Positions 26,271 through 35,249 are shown, counted from the stretch's first letter. The stretch: 64,000 bases of DNA from Anatilimnocola floriformis (GCF_024256385.1 NZ_JAMLFW010000002.1:1860001-1924000); one strand, 5' to 3'. A program made the numbers and translations. The notes: generated by a model not told the origin, from the letters alone.

Positions 26271-27458
26271 ATGATGGACTGTTTGATTGTTGGCGGCGGC
26301 GTGATTGGGTTATCGTTGGCCTGGCAGCTGGCGCGGCGCGGGAAGAAAGTGCGCGTCCTCGATCGCCAGGAACTGGGGCGTGAAGCCAGTTGGGCCGGCG
26401 CGGGGATCCTTCCACCGGCGAATCGCGAAGCGCTCGCCCATCCTTACGATCAACTGCGCGGGATGAGCTTTGAACTGCATCGAGAATGGGCCGAACAGCT
26501 ACGTGCCGAAACGGGTATCGAGACCGGCTATCGTCGCTGCGGCGGCATCTACTTGGCGCGAGCGGCAGGAGAGACGGCAGCGCTGGCGGCTTGGGCGGAG
26601 ACGTTGCGCGAGGAGCGCGTCGAGGTTGAACGGCTGAGTGTGAGTGGTCGGGAGCTGGGGCGACCGGGAGCTGAGGGGCAATCAATTCCTTCCCCTATCA
26701 CCCCACCGCCCCATCGCCTGCTCTCCGAACTTGAGACAGGCATTTCCCTCGCACCGCCCGGTGGCATGCCAATCCGCGCCGCCTGGCTGTTGCCCGATGA
26801 GTGCCAGCTGCGAAATCCGCATTACCTGCAGGCGCTCGTTCGCGTTTGCGAACAAGCGGGAGTCGAACTGTCGCCGAATGTTGAAGTTCAGGATTTTGTG
26901 TTAGCCGGCGATCGAGTTCGTGGCGTCGTGACTGCGGCGGGCGAGATCTCAGCCGATCAGGTTTGCGTGACGAGCGGCGCTTGGACCGGTCTGTTGTTGC
27001 AGCGGCTTGGTTTGACGCTGGGCGTGGTGCCGGTGCGGGGACAGATTGTGCTCTTTCGCGGTGAACGACCGGCGGCGAAGTGTGTCATCAACGAAGGCCC
27101 TCGCTATCTCGTGCCGCGCGAGGACGGCAGGCTGCTCGTCGGGTCGACCGAAGAAGAAGCCGGGTTCGAGAAGCGGACGACGGAAGTCGTCATCGCCGAG
27201 CTGATTGCGTTTGCCAGATCGCTGTTGCCTGTGTTGAACTCGGCTGAGATCGAAAAGACCTGGGCGGGACTGCGTCCGGCGTCGTTCGATGGGTTTCCTT
27301 ATTTAGGACCGATTCCGGGAATGAGCAACGCGTTTGTCGCCTCGGGGCATTTTCGGAGCGGGTTGTATTTGTCCCCGGGAACTGCGACCGTAATGGCGGA
27401 ACTGATGTGCGGGGCAGAAACGAGCATCGATTTGAGTGTGTTTCGGGTCGGGAGATAG
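26271..27458 (+). CDS. thiO: ThiO-like FAD-dependent glycine oxidase
   Basis: The 395-residue protein is a DAO-family flavoprotein. The dinucleotide fold is at residues 5-30 (IVGGGVIGLSLAWQLARRG), and the FAD contacts recur in the C-terminal block (WAGLRPASFDGFPYLGPIP and GHFRSGLYLSPGT). ThiO oxidises glycine to iminoglycine for the thiazole of thiamin; no other thi gene is in the window, so the assignment rests on sequence resemblance. Residues about 123-152 (SVSGRELGRPG, then SPITPPPHR) are a low-complexity insert where relatives have a short loop. Start is 26271 or the ATG at 26274. Confidence 0.82.
   Translation: MMDCLIVGGGVIGLSLAWQLARRGKKVRVLDRQELGREASWAGAGILPPANREALAHPYDQLRGMSFELHREWAEQLRAETGIETGYRRCGGIYLARAAGETAALAAWAETLREERVEVERLSVSGRELGRPGAEGQSIPSPITPPPHRLLSELETGISLAPPGGMPIRAAWLLPDECQLRNPHYLQALVRVCEQAGVELSPNVEVQDFVLAGDRVRGVVTAAGEISADQVCVTSGAWTGLLLQRLGLTLGVVPVRGQIVLFRGERPAAKCVINEGPRYLVPREDGRLLVGSTEEEAGFEKRTTEVVIAELIAFARSLLPVLNSAEIEKTWAGLRPASFDGFPYLGPIPGMSNAFVASGHFRSGLYLSPGTATVMAELMCGAETSIDLSVFRVGR
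26637..26726 (+). repeat. Low-complexity in-frame insert in thiO
   Basis: This stretch has unusually direct wording at the DNA level: the unit GGGAGCTGGGGCGAC is followed by GGGAGCTGAGGGG, then by CCCC-rich runs. It interrupts the ThiO fold by roughly 30 codons without shifting frame. It may be a mobile or slippage-born repeat. Confidence 0.45.
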
Positions 27459-27463
27459 TTAAA

Positions 27464-27563
27464 GTCGGCTTTCACTCCGTGAAAGCACGCGTCTTGTGGT
27501 CGTGGAGAGTGTGGCGAGATGGAAGCTCAAAAAGACGCGCCCTTTCACGGAGTGAAAGGCGAC
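27464..27563. repeat. REPIN-like inverted repeat, CTTTCACGGAGTGAAAG family
   Basis: The arms 27464-27495 and 27532-27563 are 32 bp each and complementary at 29 positions. Each contains the palindrome CTTTCACGGAGTGAAAG or its complement. The ATG of the next gene lies in the 36-bp spacer, and the right arm is read as its first codons. Confidence 0.85.
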
Positions 27564-28937
27564 AGTAAAGGTCGACTCTCGCTGCTCGATACCACCTCGA
27601 TCATCGTTGGCATCATCATCGGCTCGACGATTTTCAAAATGTCGCCGACGATTTCGTCCTCGGCGGCGAATCTCGCTTGCTGGCTGCTGCAGGACAATTC
27701 TTACTGGGTGCAGATCGCCGGTATCAGTGCGATTTGGATCGTGGGCGGCCTGATCGCGCTGATGGGGGCGGTCTGTTATGCGGAGCTCGCCACCGCGCTG
27801 CCGCAAGACGGCGGGAGTTACGTCTATCTGAAAGAAGCCTTCGGCCGGCGAACGGCGTTTGCGTTTGCCTGGACGGAATTTTGGATCGTGCGGCCGGGAA
27901 ATATCGGCGCGATCGCGTTTGTCGCGGCGATTTTTGCTTTGCAGTTGCTCCCTGCTGAAGTGAAGGGCCTGCTTGGGTCGCGGCCGGAGACGGCGCTGTC
28001 GCTGATCTTTATTTGCGTGCTGACGGCGATCAATCTGCTCGGCATTCAGATGGAACGCTGGACGCAGAACTTGCTGACGGCAGCCAAGGTGCTGGGATTG
28101 GTGATCGTCGCGTTGCTGGCCTGGCTTTGGCTGACTGCTGGTGCAGGGACGAATGACGTTGCCCCGCCGAGCGAGACTAGTTTGTCGTTCGCGATGATCA
28201 TGGTGATGTTTGCTTATGGCGGCTGGAGCGACATGTCGTATGTGGCTGCCGAGGTTGATCAGCCGCGGCGGAACATTTCGCGGGCGCTGCTGCTGGGAAC
28301 CGGCTCGGTGCTGGCAATTTATTTGTTGCTTAATCTAGGCTTTGCCAGAGCGCTGGGTTTGGCCGGGCTATATGGCTCGCAGAATGTCGCCAGCGACGTG
28401 CTGCAGCGATCGCTGGGGGCAGTCGGCGATAAGTTCATCAGCCTGCTGGTGGCCGTTTCGTGCCTGGGGGCCATTCACGGCATGATCTTCACCGGCGCGC
28501 GGGTTTATTACAAACTCGGCAGCGAGCATCCGCTCTTTGGTTGGCTTGGTGCGTGGCATCCACGGTTGCAGGTGCCGCTGCGCTCGATCCTGGCGCAGTC
28601 GGCGGTGACCGTGGTGCTTGTCGCTATCTTCGGCGCGAATGCCGCTGCTTTCGACAGATTGGTGATGTTCACGGGCCCTTTTTATTGGGGCTTTATTTGT
28701 CTGGTGATCGTGGCCCTCGTGGCGCTGCGCTGGCAACGGCGCTTGTCGGCTGAGCGTTATCGTGTGCCGCTATATCCGCTGCCGCCGCTGCTGTTCAGCG
28801 CGGCGTGTATCTGGATGGCGTATTCCGGCATCATGTATGCATGGACGAGCGGAGGCCGTGAAGGCTACTGGGCACTCGTGGTGGTGATCGTCGGGTTGTT
28901 GATCGTGGTGAGAGATTCGCTTGTGTTAAGACGATAG
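27519..28937 (+). CDS. APC-family amino acid permease
   Basis: The 472-residue protein has about 12 predicted membrane segments. It opens with the APC-family first helix (LLDTTSIIVGIIIGSTIF) and shows the GGSYVYLKEAFG element after helix 3. It is likely a proton-coupled amino acid or cationic amine transporter (substrate unknown). The ATG at 27519 sits inside the inverted repeat, so residues about 5-15 (KDAPFHGVKGD) are repeat-encoded. A GTG at 27552 could be the older start and would leave a short cytosolic tail before helix 1. The gene follows thiO by 60 nt. Confidence 0.88.
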   Translation: MEAQKDAPFHGVKGDSKGRLSLLDTTSIIVGIIIGSTIFKMSPTISSSAANLACWLLQDNSYWVQIAGISAIWIVGGLIALMGAVCYAELATALPQDGGSYVYLKEAFGRRTAFAFAWTEFWIVRPGNIGAIAFVAAIFALQLLPAEVKGLLGSRPETALSLIFICVLTAINLLGIQMERWTQNLLTAAKVLGLVIVALLAWLWLTAGAGTNDVAPPSETSLSFAMIMVMFAYGGWSDMSYVAAEVDQPRRNISRALLLGTGSVLAIYLLLNLGFARALGLAGLYGSQNVASDVLQRSLGAVGDKFISLLVAVSCLGAIHGMIFTGARVYYKLGSEHPLFGWLGAWHPRLQVPLRSILAQSAVTVVLVAIFGANAAAFDRLVMFTGPFYWGFICLVIVALVALRWQRRLSAERYRVPLYPLPPLLFSAACIWMAYSGIMYAWTSGGREGYWALVVVIVGLLIVVRDSLVLRR

Positions 28938-29395
28938 AAATCGGCGCCAGATCGGTGCGAAGTGCGCTCGCAACAGCCCGCGAAGATGAAGATCATGACT
29001 TTTTTTCAAAACTTTGCCCATCTCGCCGGAATGACCATTGACAGCACGCCAGCATCCCCCTTTAATTCCGCGCTACGACGAAGTGTCACTGTCAGGGATT
29101 GCTGGCCATGGATATCCAGCGTTGACAGTTGACGGGTTCGTTTGGTCGGTCCGGTGATGAACTCCGGACTATCCCATGGTTTCTTATCAAGCCAATTCGG
29201 GTAATTCAGGATCCGGCGCCGCGGAGTGCGGAGGCGTTGCCGGTTTGAATTCCCTCGTTTACCGAGCCTTCGGTTCTAAAAAGGACTGGCCGGTGAATTT
29301 CTTGGCTGCGAATCGCCGCGTGTGCGATTCGGCGTCCCACGGCAAGGAGACCGTGCCGGGCGTATCTCTACTGGCTCCTGAGGATTACCCTCGGT
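28938..29395. other. Leader region upstream of kamA
   Basis: This 458-bp gap holds no convincing gene; a frame from 29176 runs through into the start of kamA without a binding site. I looked for a lysine riboswitch before the aminomutase gene but could not fold one by eye. A TTGACA-like box at about 29122 has no good partner. Confidence 0.4.
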
Positions 29396-30724
29396 ATGAA
29401 CAGCTCCGATTGCGAGCAGTCGTTGACGGCCGTTGACCTGGAAGAACCTCCGGGTACTTCGTACCAAAACACATCCACCAGTTACACCCTTACGCTCTCC
29501 CCACCGCAGGTCACGCAGTACAAAATCGCTGCGGGCGCGCCTTCCGCCGAGGCGAAACCTGCTGAGTCGCCGCCACCGGTTGCTTTCAACCGTCGCGCGC
29601 GCACCACGTCCAAGACTCGCGCCTTCCGGAAGCGATTCTTTCCGGATGTGCCCGACAAAGATTGGAACGACTGGCGCTGGCAAAGCCGCCATCGCATTCG
29701 CACGGCAGACAAGTTCGAGCAAATGCTGGAGCTCTCCGATGCCGAACGCGAAGGCTTGTCGAAGGGTGGCAACTTGCTCCCCGTCGGCATCACGCCCTAT
29801 TACATGAGTCTGCTCGATCAGGCCGACCCGCTGCAGCCATTGCGCAAGACGGTCGTCCCCGTGAAGGATGAATTCATCCGCACGCCGGGCGAGTCCGACG
29901 ATCCGCTCGGCGAAGACGGCCACAGCCCCGTGCCGGGTCTGGTCCATCGCTATCCCGATCGCGTGTTGCTCCTCGCGCTCGATTTCTGCTCGACCTACTG
30001 CCGTTACTGCACGCGTTCGCGCGTTGTCGGTCACGGCGAAATCATGCCGAACGAAAAACGGCTCGAACAAGCCTTTGAATACATCCGCCAAACGCCGACC
30101 ATCCGCGATTGCCTCATCTCCGGCGGCGATCCGCTCGCTCTGTCGGATGAGAAGCTCGATTGGATGCTCGGTCGGCTGCGGGAAATTCCGCATCTCGAGT
30201 TCATCCGCATCGGCACCAAGATGCCTGCCGTGCTCCCGCAACGGATCACGCCTAGCCTTTGCCGCGTGCTGAAGAAGCATCATCCCCTGTGGATGAGCAT
30301 CCACTTCCTGCACGGCGAAGAGTGCACGCCCGAAGCCTATCAGGCTTGTGCTCGGCTGGCCGACAGCGGCGTGCCGCTCGGCGCTCAGACGGTGCTGCTG
30401 AAGGGTGTGAACGACAGCGTCAACGTGATGAAGGACCTCTTTCATCGCCTGCTGATGATGCGAGTCAGGCCGTACTACATCTACCAGTGCGACCCGATCA
30501 GTGGCAGCGCCCACTTCCGCACCACGGTGAGCAAGGGCCTGGAGATCATCGAAGGGCTGCGCGGACACACCACGGGTTACGCCGTGCCGCAGTACGTCAT
30601 CGATGCTCCCGGCGGCGGCGGCAAGATTCCGCTGCAACCCAACTACATCGTAGGCCGCGACGGCGACGACCTGCTGCTGCGGAACTACGAAGGCCAGGTT
30701 TATCGGTATCCGGACCCGGTGTAA
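29396..30724 (+). CDS. kamA: Lysine 2,3-aminomutase (radical SAM, PLP)
   Basis: The 442-residue protein is a radical SAM enzyme that moves the alpha-amino group of L-lysine to the beta position. The cluster motif CSTYCRYC has C198, C202 and C205. The PLP lysine is K410 in PGGGGKIPLQPNY. The substrate-binding block GLVHRYPDRVLLLALDFC and the PLP block GGDPLALSD match the family. About 75 residues before DKDWNDWRWQ are a Ser/Pro/Ala-rich extension not seen in classical clostridial KamA. It could serve in beta-lysine metabolism or in EF-P modification; no efp gene is here. ATG 29396 has no strong binding site. Confidence 0.92.
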   Translation: MNSSDCEQSLTAVDLEEPPGTSYQNTSTSYTLTLSPPQVTQYKIAAGAPSAEAKPAESPPPVAFNRRARTTSKTRAFRKRFFPDVPDKDWNDWRWQSRHRIRTADKFEQMLELSDAEREGLSKGGNLLPVGITPYYMSLLDQADPLQPLRKTVVPVKDEFIRTPGESDDPLGEDGHSPVPGLVHRYPDRVLLLALDFCSTYCRYCTRSRVVGHGEIMPNEKRLEQAFEYIRQTPTIRDCLISGGDPLALSDEKLDWMLGRLREIPHLEFIRIGTKMPAVLPQRITPSLCRVLKKHHPLWMSIHFLHGEECTPEAYQACARLADSGVPLGAQTVLLKGVNDSVNVMKDLFHRLLMMRVRPYYIYQCDPISGSAHFRTTVSKGLEIIEGLRGHTTGYAVPQYVIDAPGGGGKIPLQPNYIVGRDGDDLLLRNYEGQVYRYPDPV

Positions 30725-30734
30725 CGAACGGATT

Positions 30735-30821
30735 GTAGGGTGGGTCGAGCAGTACTCTGCGAGGCCCACCAAACCGACGTCGCACGCGGTGGGCCTCATG
30801 AGTACATTCGACCCACCCTAC
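30735..30821. repeat. REPIN-like inverted repeat, GTAGGGTGGGTCGA family
   Basis: The left arm 30735-30770 and right arm 30788-30821 are inverted copies with the shared core GTAGGGTGGGTCGA and GGCCCACC. Pairing is imperfect in the middle of the arms. It fills the gap between kamA and the next gene. Confidence 0.7.
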
Positions 30822-30833
30822 GTTTAGCTTCCT

Positions 30834-31319
30834 ATGTCTGAAGAATTTCTCTGCATCCGCTGTTCCCGGCACATGAAAACCTGTTGCCAGACGGCGGATA
30901 TTTACACGACGCTGGGCGACCTGCGGCGGATCGAGGAATACAACGGCCAGACGGGCTTCACCGAGTTCCGCGGGCCGAGTAACCCGGCCTACGCCGATCA
31001 GGACGACGACCCAATCTGGCGCGACAACGTCTTTCGCGCCGACGGCACGCGGCGCGTCGTCAAAAAGCAAGCCAACGGCGACTGCACCTTCCTCGGCTCG
31101 GCGGGCTGCGTGCTGCCGCTCGAAACGCGGCCACTCATCTGCCGCATCTACCCGTTCGACTACACTGCCGACGGTATTGCCGATGAACTTGCCGAAGGCT
31201 GCCCCACGGAGCTACTCCGCCCCGGCCAAGGCTTGATCGAAGCCCTCGACATGAAGCTCGACGACGCCCGCCGTTGGCACGCCCAACTCTACGAAGAACT
31301 GCCGCGCGAACGTTTGTAG
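30834..31319 (+). CDS. YkgJ-type cysteine-cluster protein
   Basis: The 161-residue protein has a cysteine arrangement typical of the YkgJ/CxxCxxCC family: C7 and C10 (CIRC), C17-C18 (KTCC), then CTFLGSAGCVLPLETRPLICRIYPF and a last Cys in AEGCPTE. These are thought to bind zinc or an iron-sulfur cluster, but the biochemical role is not known. The ATG is adjacent to an inverted repeat, and no clear binding site is seen. Not in an obvious operon. Confidence 0.8.
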   Translation: MSEEFLCIRCSRHMKTCCQTADIYTTLGDLRRIEEYNGQTGFTEFRGPSNPAYADQDDDPIWRDNVFRADGTRRVVKKQANGDCTFLGSAGCVLPLETRPLICRIYPFDYTADGIADELAEGCPTELLRPGQGLIEALDMKLDDARRWHAQLYEELPRERL

Positions 31320-31325
31320 TTCATG

Positions 31326-31360
31326 GGCCGGAACTGCGCCGAGTACAGCTTGTTCCGGCC
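31326..31360. repeat. Short inverted repeat, GGCCGGAAC family
   Basis: GGCCGGAAC at 31326-31334 pairs with GTTCCGGCC at 31352-31360. It lies just after the YkgJ-type gene and may act as a transcription end, although no T run follows. Confidence 0.55.
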
Positions 31361-31440
31361 TACTTACTGATGGCAGATTGCCGCGACTTCAGTCAGAATG
31401 AGAGGCGACCCCTCTTCATCCTCTTCTGCATCCCAACTCC

Positions 31441-32433
31441 ATGAGTGTCGCGACCGGTTCTGCTTCTCGACCTGCTGCTGGCCCATCGCAGCAACAATCG
31501 GTCCTCAACGACCTGGTTTCGCGGCTCGAAAACAACATCTGTCAGGTCGTTCTCGGCAAACCCGAAGTCGTGCGGATGTGTCTGGTCGCCCTTCTCTCCG
31601 GCGAACACGTGCTGCTCGAGGATGTTCCCGGTGTCGGGAAGACGCTGGTGGCGAAGGCCTTGGCGAAAAGCGTGTCGGGGCATTTCTGCCGATTGCAGTT
31701 CACGCCCGATTTGCTTCCTAGCGACATTCTTGGCAGCAGTGTGTATGACGCCAAGGAATCGCGGTTTGTCTTTCATCGCGGGCCGATCTTTGCCAACATC
31801 GTGCTGGCCGATGAGGTGAATCGGGCGCCGCCGCGGACGCAAAGCGCCTTGCTCGAAGCCATGAGCGAAGGGCAGGTTTCTGTCGACGGCCAAACGCTCA
31901 AGCTGCCGTCGCCGTTTTTGGTCATCGCCACGCAGAATCCGTATGAATACGAGGGAACCTATGCTCTGCCCGAGAGCCAACTCGATCGCTTCCTCGTGCG
32001 GTTGTCGGTCGGCTATCCCGCCGCGGCCGACGAACGGCAGGTGCTGTCGAGCCATCGCTTGAAAGAGCCCGTGCAAGATTTGCAGCCAGCCGTGACCGGC
32101 GAACAGATCCTGCAGCTGCAACACGCCGTTCGGCAGGTGCGGTTCGACGACTCGCTGGGAAACTACTTGCTGGAGATCGTGCATCTCACCCGCCAGTGCG
32201 ACGAGTTACGCGTCGGCGTGAGCACCCGCGGTGCGTTGAGCTTGTATCGCGCGGCCCAATCGCTCGCGCTCATCGAAGGCCGGGCGTTTGTGATTCCGGA
32301 AGATATCAAACGACTCACGCCGGGAGTTCTCGCCCATCGCGTGCTGCTCAAGGGCCTTGCGCGGACTTCGCAGCGTGATGTGGCGGAAGGAATTATTCGG
32401 CGGCTGACCGATCAAGTCGCCGTGCCACGCTAA
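31441..32433 (+). CDS. MoxR-family AAA+ ATPase
   Basis: The 330-residue protein is a MoxR-type chaperone ATPase. The Walker A motif is GVGKT (G64-T68), preceded by EDVP, and Walker B is VLADEVNRAPP with D124-E125. The sensor 1 region (FLVIATQNPYEYEGTYALPESQLDRF) is intact. These ATPases help to assemble or activate protein complexes, often together with DUF58 and von Willebrand A proteins. The next gene overlaps the stop codon (TAATG), so the two are translationally coupled. Confidence 0.92.
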   Translation: MSVATGSASRPAAGPSQQQSVLNDLVSRLENNICQVVLGKPEVVRMCLVALLSGEHVLLEDVPGVGKTLVAKALAKSVSGHFCRLQFTPDLLPSDILGSSVYDAKESRFVFHRGPIFANIVLADEVNRAPPRTQSALLEAMSEGQVSVDGQTLKLPSPFLVIATQNPYEYEGTYALPESQLDRFLVRLSVGYPAAADERQVLSSHRLKEPVQDLQPAVTGEQILQLQHAVRQVRFDDSLGNYLLEIVHLTRQCDELRVGVSTRGALSLYRAAQSLALIEGRAFVIPEDIKRLTPGVLAHRVLLKGLARTSQRDVAEGIIRRLTDQVAVPR

Positions 32434-33698
32434 TGACACGCAACAGCCATCTCCGCGCCCGACTCACTCGCGAAGGCTGGTATTACCTCGCCGTTCTTAC
32501 GTTCATCGTTGGCGGCGCGGCCCTCTGTCATGTCAACCTTCTCGTCGTGCTCGGCGGCATGATGCTTGCGCCCCTGCTCATCAATTGGCGGTTGGCGCTG
32601 GCGAGTTTGCGCGGCATTCAGATCCATCGGCTGCCGTTGCGCAGCGTGCATGCCGCGCAGCCGCTCGTGGTGGAATTCGAAATCACCAACCGCCGACGCT
32701 GGTTCGCGGCTTGGCTGGTGGTGGTTGAGGATCGTTGGCAATTGCTCGAGGAGGATCCGCCTTCCTCACGCGCGGGCTTTTGGCCGATTGTTTATCGCGG
32801 CCTGAACCGCTTGTTCGGCAAATCGTCGCTGACTAGCGCGACGACATTCGTACCGTCCATCGAACCCGGCACCACAGCGAGGACCAGCTACGAGTTGCTC
32901 ATTCCCCGTCGTGGCCGTTATGCCTTGCAAGCGAGTTTCGTACGGAGCTGTTTTCCGCTCGGTCTGGTCGAAGCCATCGTCACGATCCGCGAGCCGCGCG
33001 AGGTTCTCATCTTGCCGCGCATCGGCCGACTGAGTGCTGAGTGGACGCATCGGATCACTGCCGCCTTGCAAGGTGAAGGAGAACGTCAGCTGCGCCACCG
33101 GTCCGGCGATGGCGACTTCTTTGCGGTTCGTCCCTGGCAAAGTGGCGACAGCATGCGTTGGATGCATTGGCGGACCACCGCTCGCGCCGGCAGGCCCATG
33201 GTCAGGCAGTTTGAGCGCGAATCGACTTCCACGGTGGCGCTGATTCTCGATCCCTTTCTGCCAGCCCAGCCCACCGCCGGCGAACGAGCCCGCTGCGAAG
33301 CGGCCATCAGTTTTCTCGCCACAGCGCTCGCCGATCTGGCCCAGCGCGATACGGCCCGCCTGGCGGTCTTTGTGGCGAGTGCGTCCCAGCCCAGCTGGAT
33401 CGGCGGCCGGTCGCCAGTCTTTCTCGAAGAAGTTCTAGCCGGGCTCGCCGAACTTCGCGGTTCGCCGGAGGACTTTCGGGCGGCAGCGGCCGAGCAGTTG
33501 GACGAGCAACTCCCCGAACCGGCCTGCGTGCTGGTGATCAGTTCCCGACCGGGAAACACGGTGGCGAATTCGGCCAAAAATGCGGGTGAAAACGGCTCCG
33601 CGGAACTTAAACCGGCCGAAGGGCGTCCTGGATTTAACGCCGGGCAAATAATTTCTATCGCGAGTCCAGAGTTCGCTACGTTATACTCTCTGGAGTAG
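32433..33698 (+). CDS. DUF58-domain protein
   Basis: The 421-residue protein has two N-terminal membrane segments (about residues 15-60) and the DUF58 signature near residues 225-260 (FFAVRPWQSGDSMRWMHWRTTARAG, then RQFERE). A von Willebrand A-like fold follows (VALILDPFLPAQ). Partner of the MoxR ATPase encoded directly upstream, as is common in bacteria; the function of the pair is not settled. The start overlaps the moxR stop codon by one nucleotide. Confidence 0.9.
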   Translation: MTRNSHLRARLTREGWYYLAVLTFIVGGAALCHVNLLVVLGGMMLAPLLINWRLALASLRGIQIHRLPLRSVHAAQPLVVEFEITNRRRWFAAWLVVVEDRWQLLEEDPPSSRAGFWPIVYRGLNRLFGKSSLTSATTFVPSIEPGTTARTSYELLIPRRGRYALQASFVRSCFPLGLVEAIVTIREPREVLILPRIGRLSAEWTHRITAALQGEGERQLRHRSGDGDFFAVRPWQSGDSMRWMHWRTTARAGRPMVRQFERESTSTVALILDPFLPAQPTAGERARCEAAISFLATALADLAQRDTARLAVFVASASQPSWIGGRSPVFLEEVLAGLAELRGSPEDFRAAAAEQLDEQLPEPACVLVISSRPGNTVANSAKNAGENGSAELKPAEGRPGFNAGQIISIASPEFATLYSLE

Positions 33699-33797
33699 CG
33701 AACCCCGCACAATGGGCCAGCTGACTCCGCAAGATGGGCCAGTGGTCGGTCGCGAGTTCCCTTTCCAGTTTTCTTTCTTGTTATCCCGTTTCACAGG

Positions 33798-33812
33798 CGG
33801 ACCAGCGGTCCG
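33798..33812. repeat. Solitary palindrome of the CGGACC family
   Basis: CGGACC and GGTCCG flank AGC. It resembles the palindromes around 43228-43306 (GGACCATTGGTCC), and lies in the short leader of the next gene. Confidence 0.5.
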
Positions 33813-33838
33813 TCCTTCTCTTGGTTGGCGAGACGTCG

Positions 33839-35176
33839 ATGAACTACTACGAAGAGCCGCCGCGGAGAATCATCAACACCCGAAAGCTGACGTTCTTTCT
33901 GATTGGTCTCGTCATTGGCGTTCCGGGGCTGTTGAGCACGGTGGGCCTGGTGCTACTGTGGGCCATCATGGGGTTCCCCATGAGTGGCCGCGCGATTCCC
34001 GGCAAGCACACCACCTGGAACGATGTGGTCGTCGAGCGGCAAGCCATTCAAGATGAGTTTGCGGGACTGATCACGAACCTGCATTCGTCTTATCCCAATG
34101 GCATTCCTGAACAGCAGGTTCGTAAGCTGCGCGGCAGATTAGCCCTGCGCACGACGAACTACATAAAATTGATCGACGCCGCTCGTGAAAACCACGGCTT
34201 GCCGACACCCGACATTCAGTTGGCGCTGCAATCGCACATCCCGTTTGAATTTCTGATCGCCAATTCGCCGGCACGCGTCGCTGAACTCAAGGCTGAACGA
34301 GAGCGACAGAAAGCCGAGTACGAACAACGAATCGCCCAGCAGAAAGTCGACCGTGAGGCTTACCTGGCTAAGCTGGAATCGGACCGTCAACTGTACGAAC
34401 AAGATCGAATCAGACGCGAACAGGATCGGCAGAACCAACTGGCGGCCGATCAACAGCGGTTGCGCGACCTGGCGAACAGTCGTCCTGTGTTCAACATGCC
34501 CGCGCCACCGGTTTTTAATCCGCCAGTGTTCAATCAACCGAATCGTGTAAATCCTTCGATGCCTGGGAGTTCACCCAGCGCACCATCGCAGCCAGCCGTC
34601 GAAGAGCCGCCGCCGGGTTTTCCAGCGACGGATATCTCTCAAGTGAAACCTCGCGACATCGTCTTCGTCCAAGCCGGCGATAAGAAGTGGGTGGAAGCGC
34701 TGGTGCAAGCGAAGCGTGGCAAACTGGCTCAGGTGAAAGCAATCAACGGTGATGTCGCCACGGTCACCGTGGATCGGATCCGCTTGAAAATGGAACCATC
34801 GGCCAAACCGGAGACCGGTCGACCAGCCGCGCTGCAAGTCGCCGAAGTGCCGAAGAACACTGGCAAAAAAGAGGAAGACGAAGACGACTCGCTCTTCGTC
34901 GCCAAGCCCAACGACGATCCGCCGCCGTCAGCAACTCCCTCGGTAACCGCCGCCGTGCCGACGCAACCGCAGCCGGCTACCAAACGGCCCAATTTGCCCG
35001 AAGCTGAATTCCGCATTTGGACCAGCGACGCTGGCACCACCGTCGAAGCCGAGCTGCTCAGTTTCGAATTCGATCTGGTCCAACTCCGCCGCCGCAGCGA
35101 CGGCAAGCTCCTATCCTTCCGGATCGAAAAACTCTCCGCCGAAGACCAGCAAATCGTGCGCGACAAGTTTCCGTAA
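33839..35176 (+). CDS. Membrane-anchored coiled-coil protein with C-terminal SHD1 domain
   Basis: The 445-residue product starts at ATG 33839, where the sequence (MNYYEEPPRRIINTRK) leads into one membrane helix (LTFFLIGLVIGVPGLLSTVGLVLLW). Residues about 155-230 form a charged coiled coil rich in Glu, Gln and Arg (ELKAERERQKAEYEQRIAQQK). A proline-rich linker follows. The last 55 residues (FRIWTSDAGTTVEAELLSFE, then LLSFRIEKLSAEDQ) match SHD1, a domain frequent in planctomycete proteins. Function unknown. It follows the MoxR/DUF58 pair by 140 bp and may belong to the same cluster. Confidence 0.75.
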   Translation: MNYYEEPPRRIINTRKLTFFLIGLVIGVPGLLSTVGLVLLWAIMGFPMSGRAIPGKHTTWNDVVVERQAIQDEFAGLITNLHSSYPNGIPEQQVRKLRGRLALRTTNYIKLIDAARENHGLPTPDIQLALQSHIPFEFLIANSPARVAELKAERERQKAEYEQRIAQQKVDREAYLAKLESDRQLYEQDRIRREQDRQNQLAADQQRLRDLANSRPVFNMPAPPVFNPPVFNQPNRVNPSMPGSSPSAPSQPAVEEPPPGFPATDISQVKPRDIVFVQAGDKKWVEALVQAKRGKLAQVKAINGDVATVTVDRIRLKMEPSAKPETGRPAALQVAEVPKNTGKKEEDEDDSLFVAKPNDDPPPSATPSVTAAVPTQPQPATKRPNLPEAEFRIWTSDAGTTVEAELLSFEFDLVQLRRRSDGKLLSFRIEKLSAEDQQIVRDKFP

Positions 35177-35249
35177 GGGGCCGCCCGCGACATGCGGCCA
35201 TCAATGGCGGTATGGGAATTTCTGTCGTCTCCTGCTATGAACAGGGGCG

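Noticed and set aside
28938-29395. Lysine riboswitch before kamA
   Set aside because: I could not find the conserved core sequences of the L-box by eye, so it is not listed.
29176-29436. Small plus-strand open frame upstream of kamA
   Set aside because: It overlaps the start of kamA, has no binding site and no recognisable protein features.
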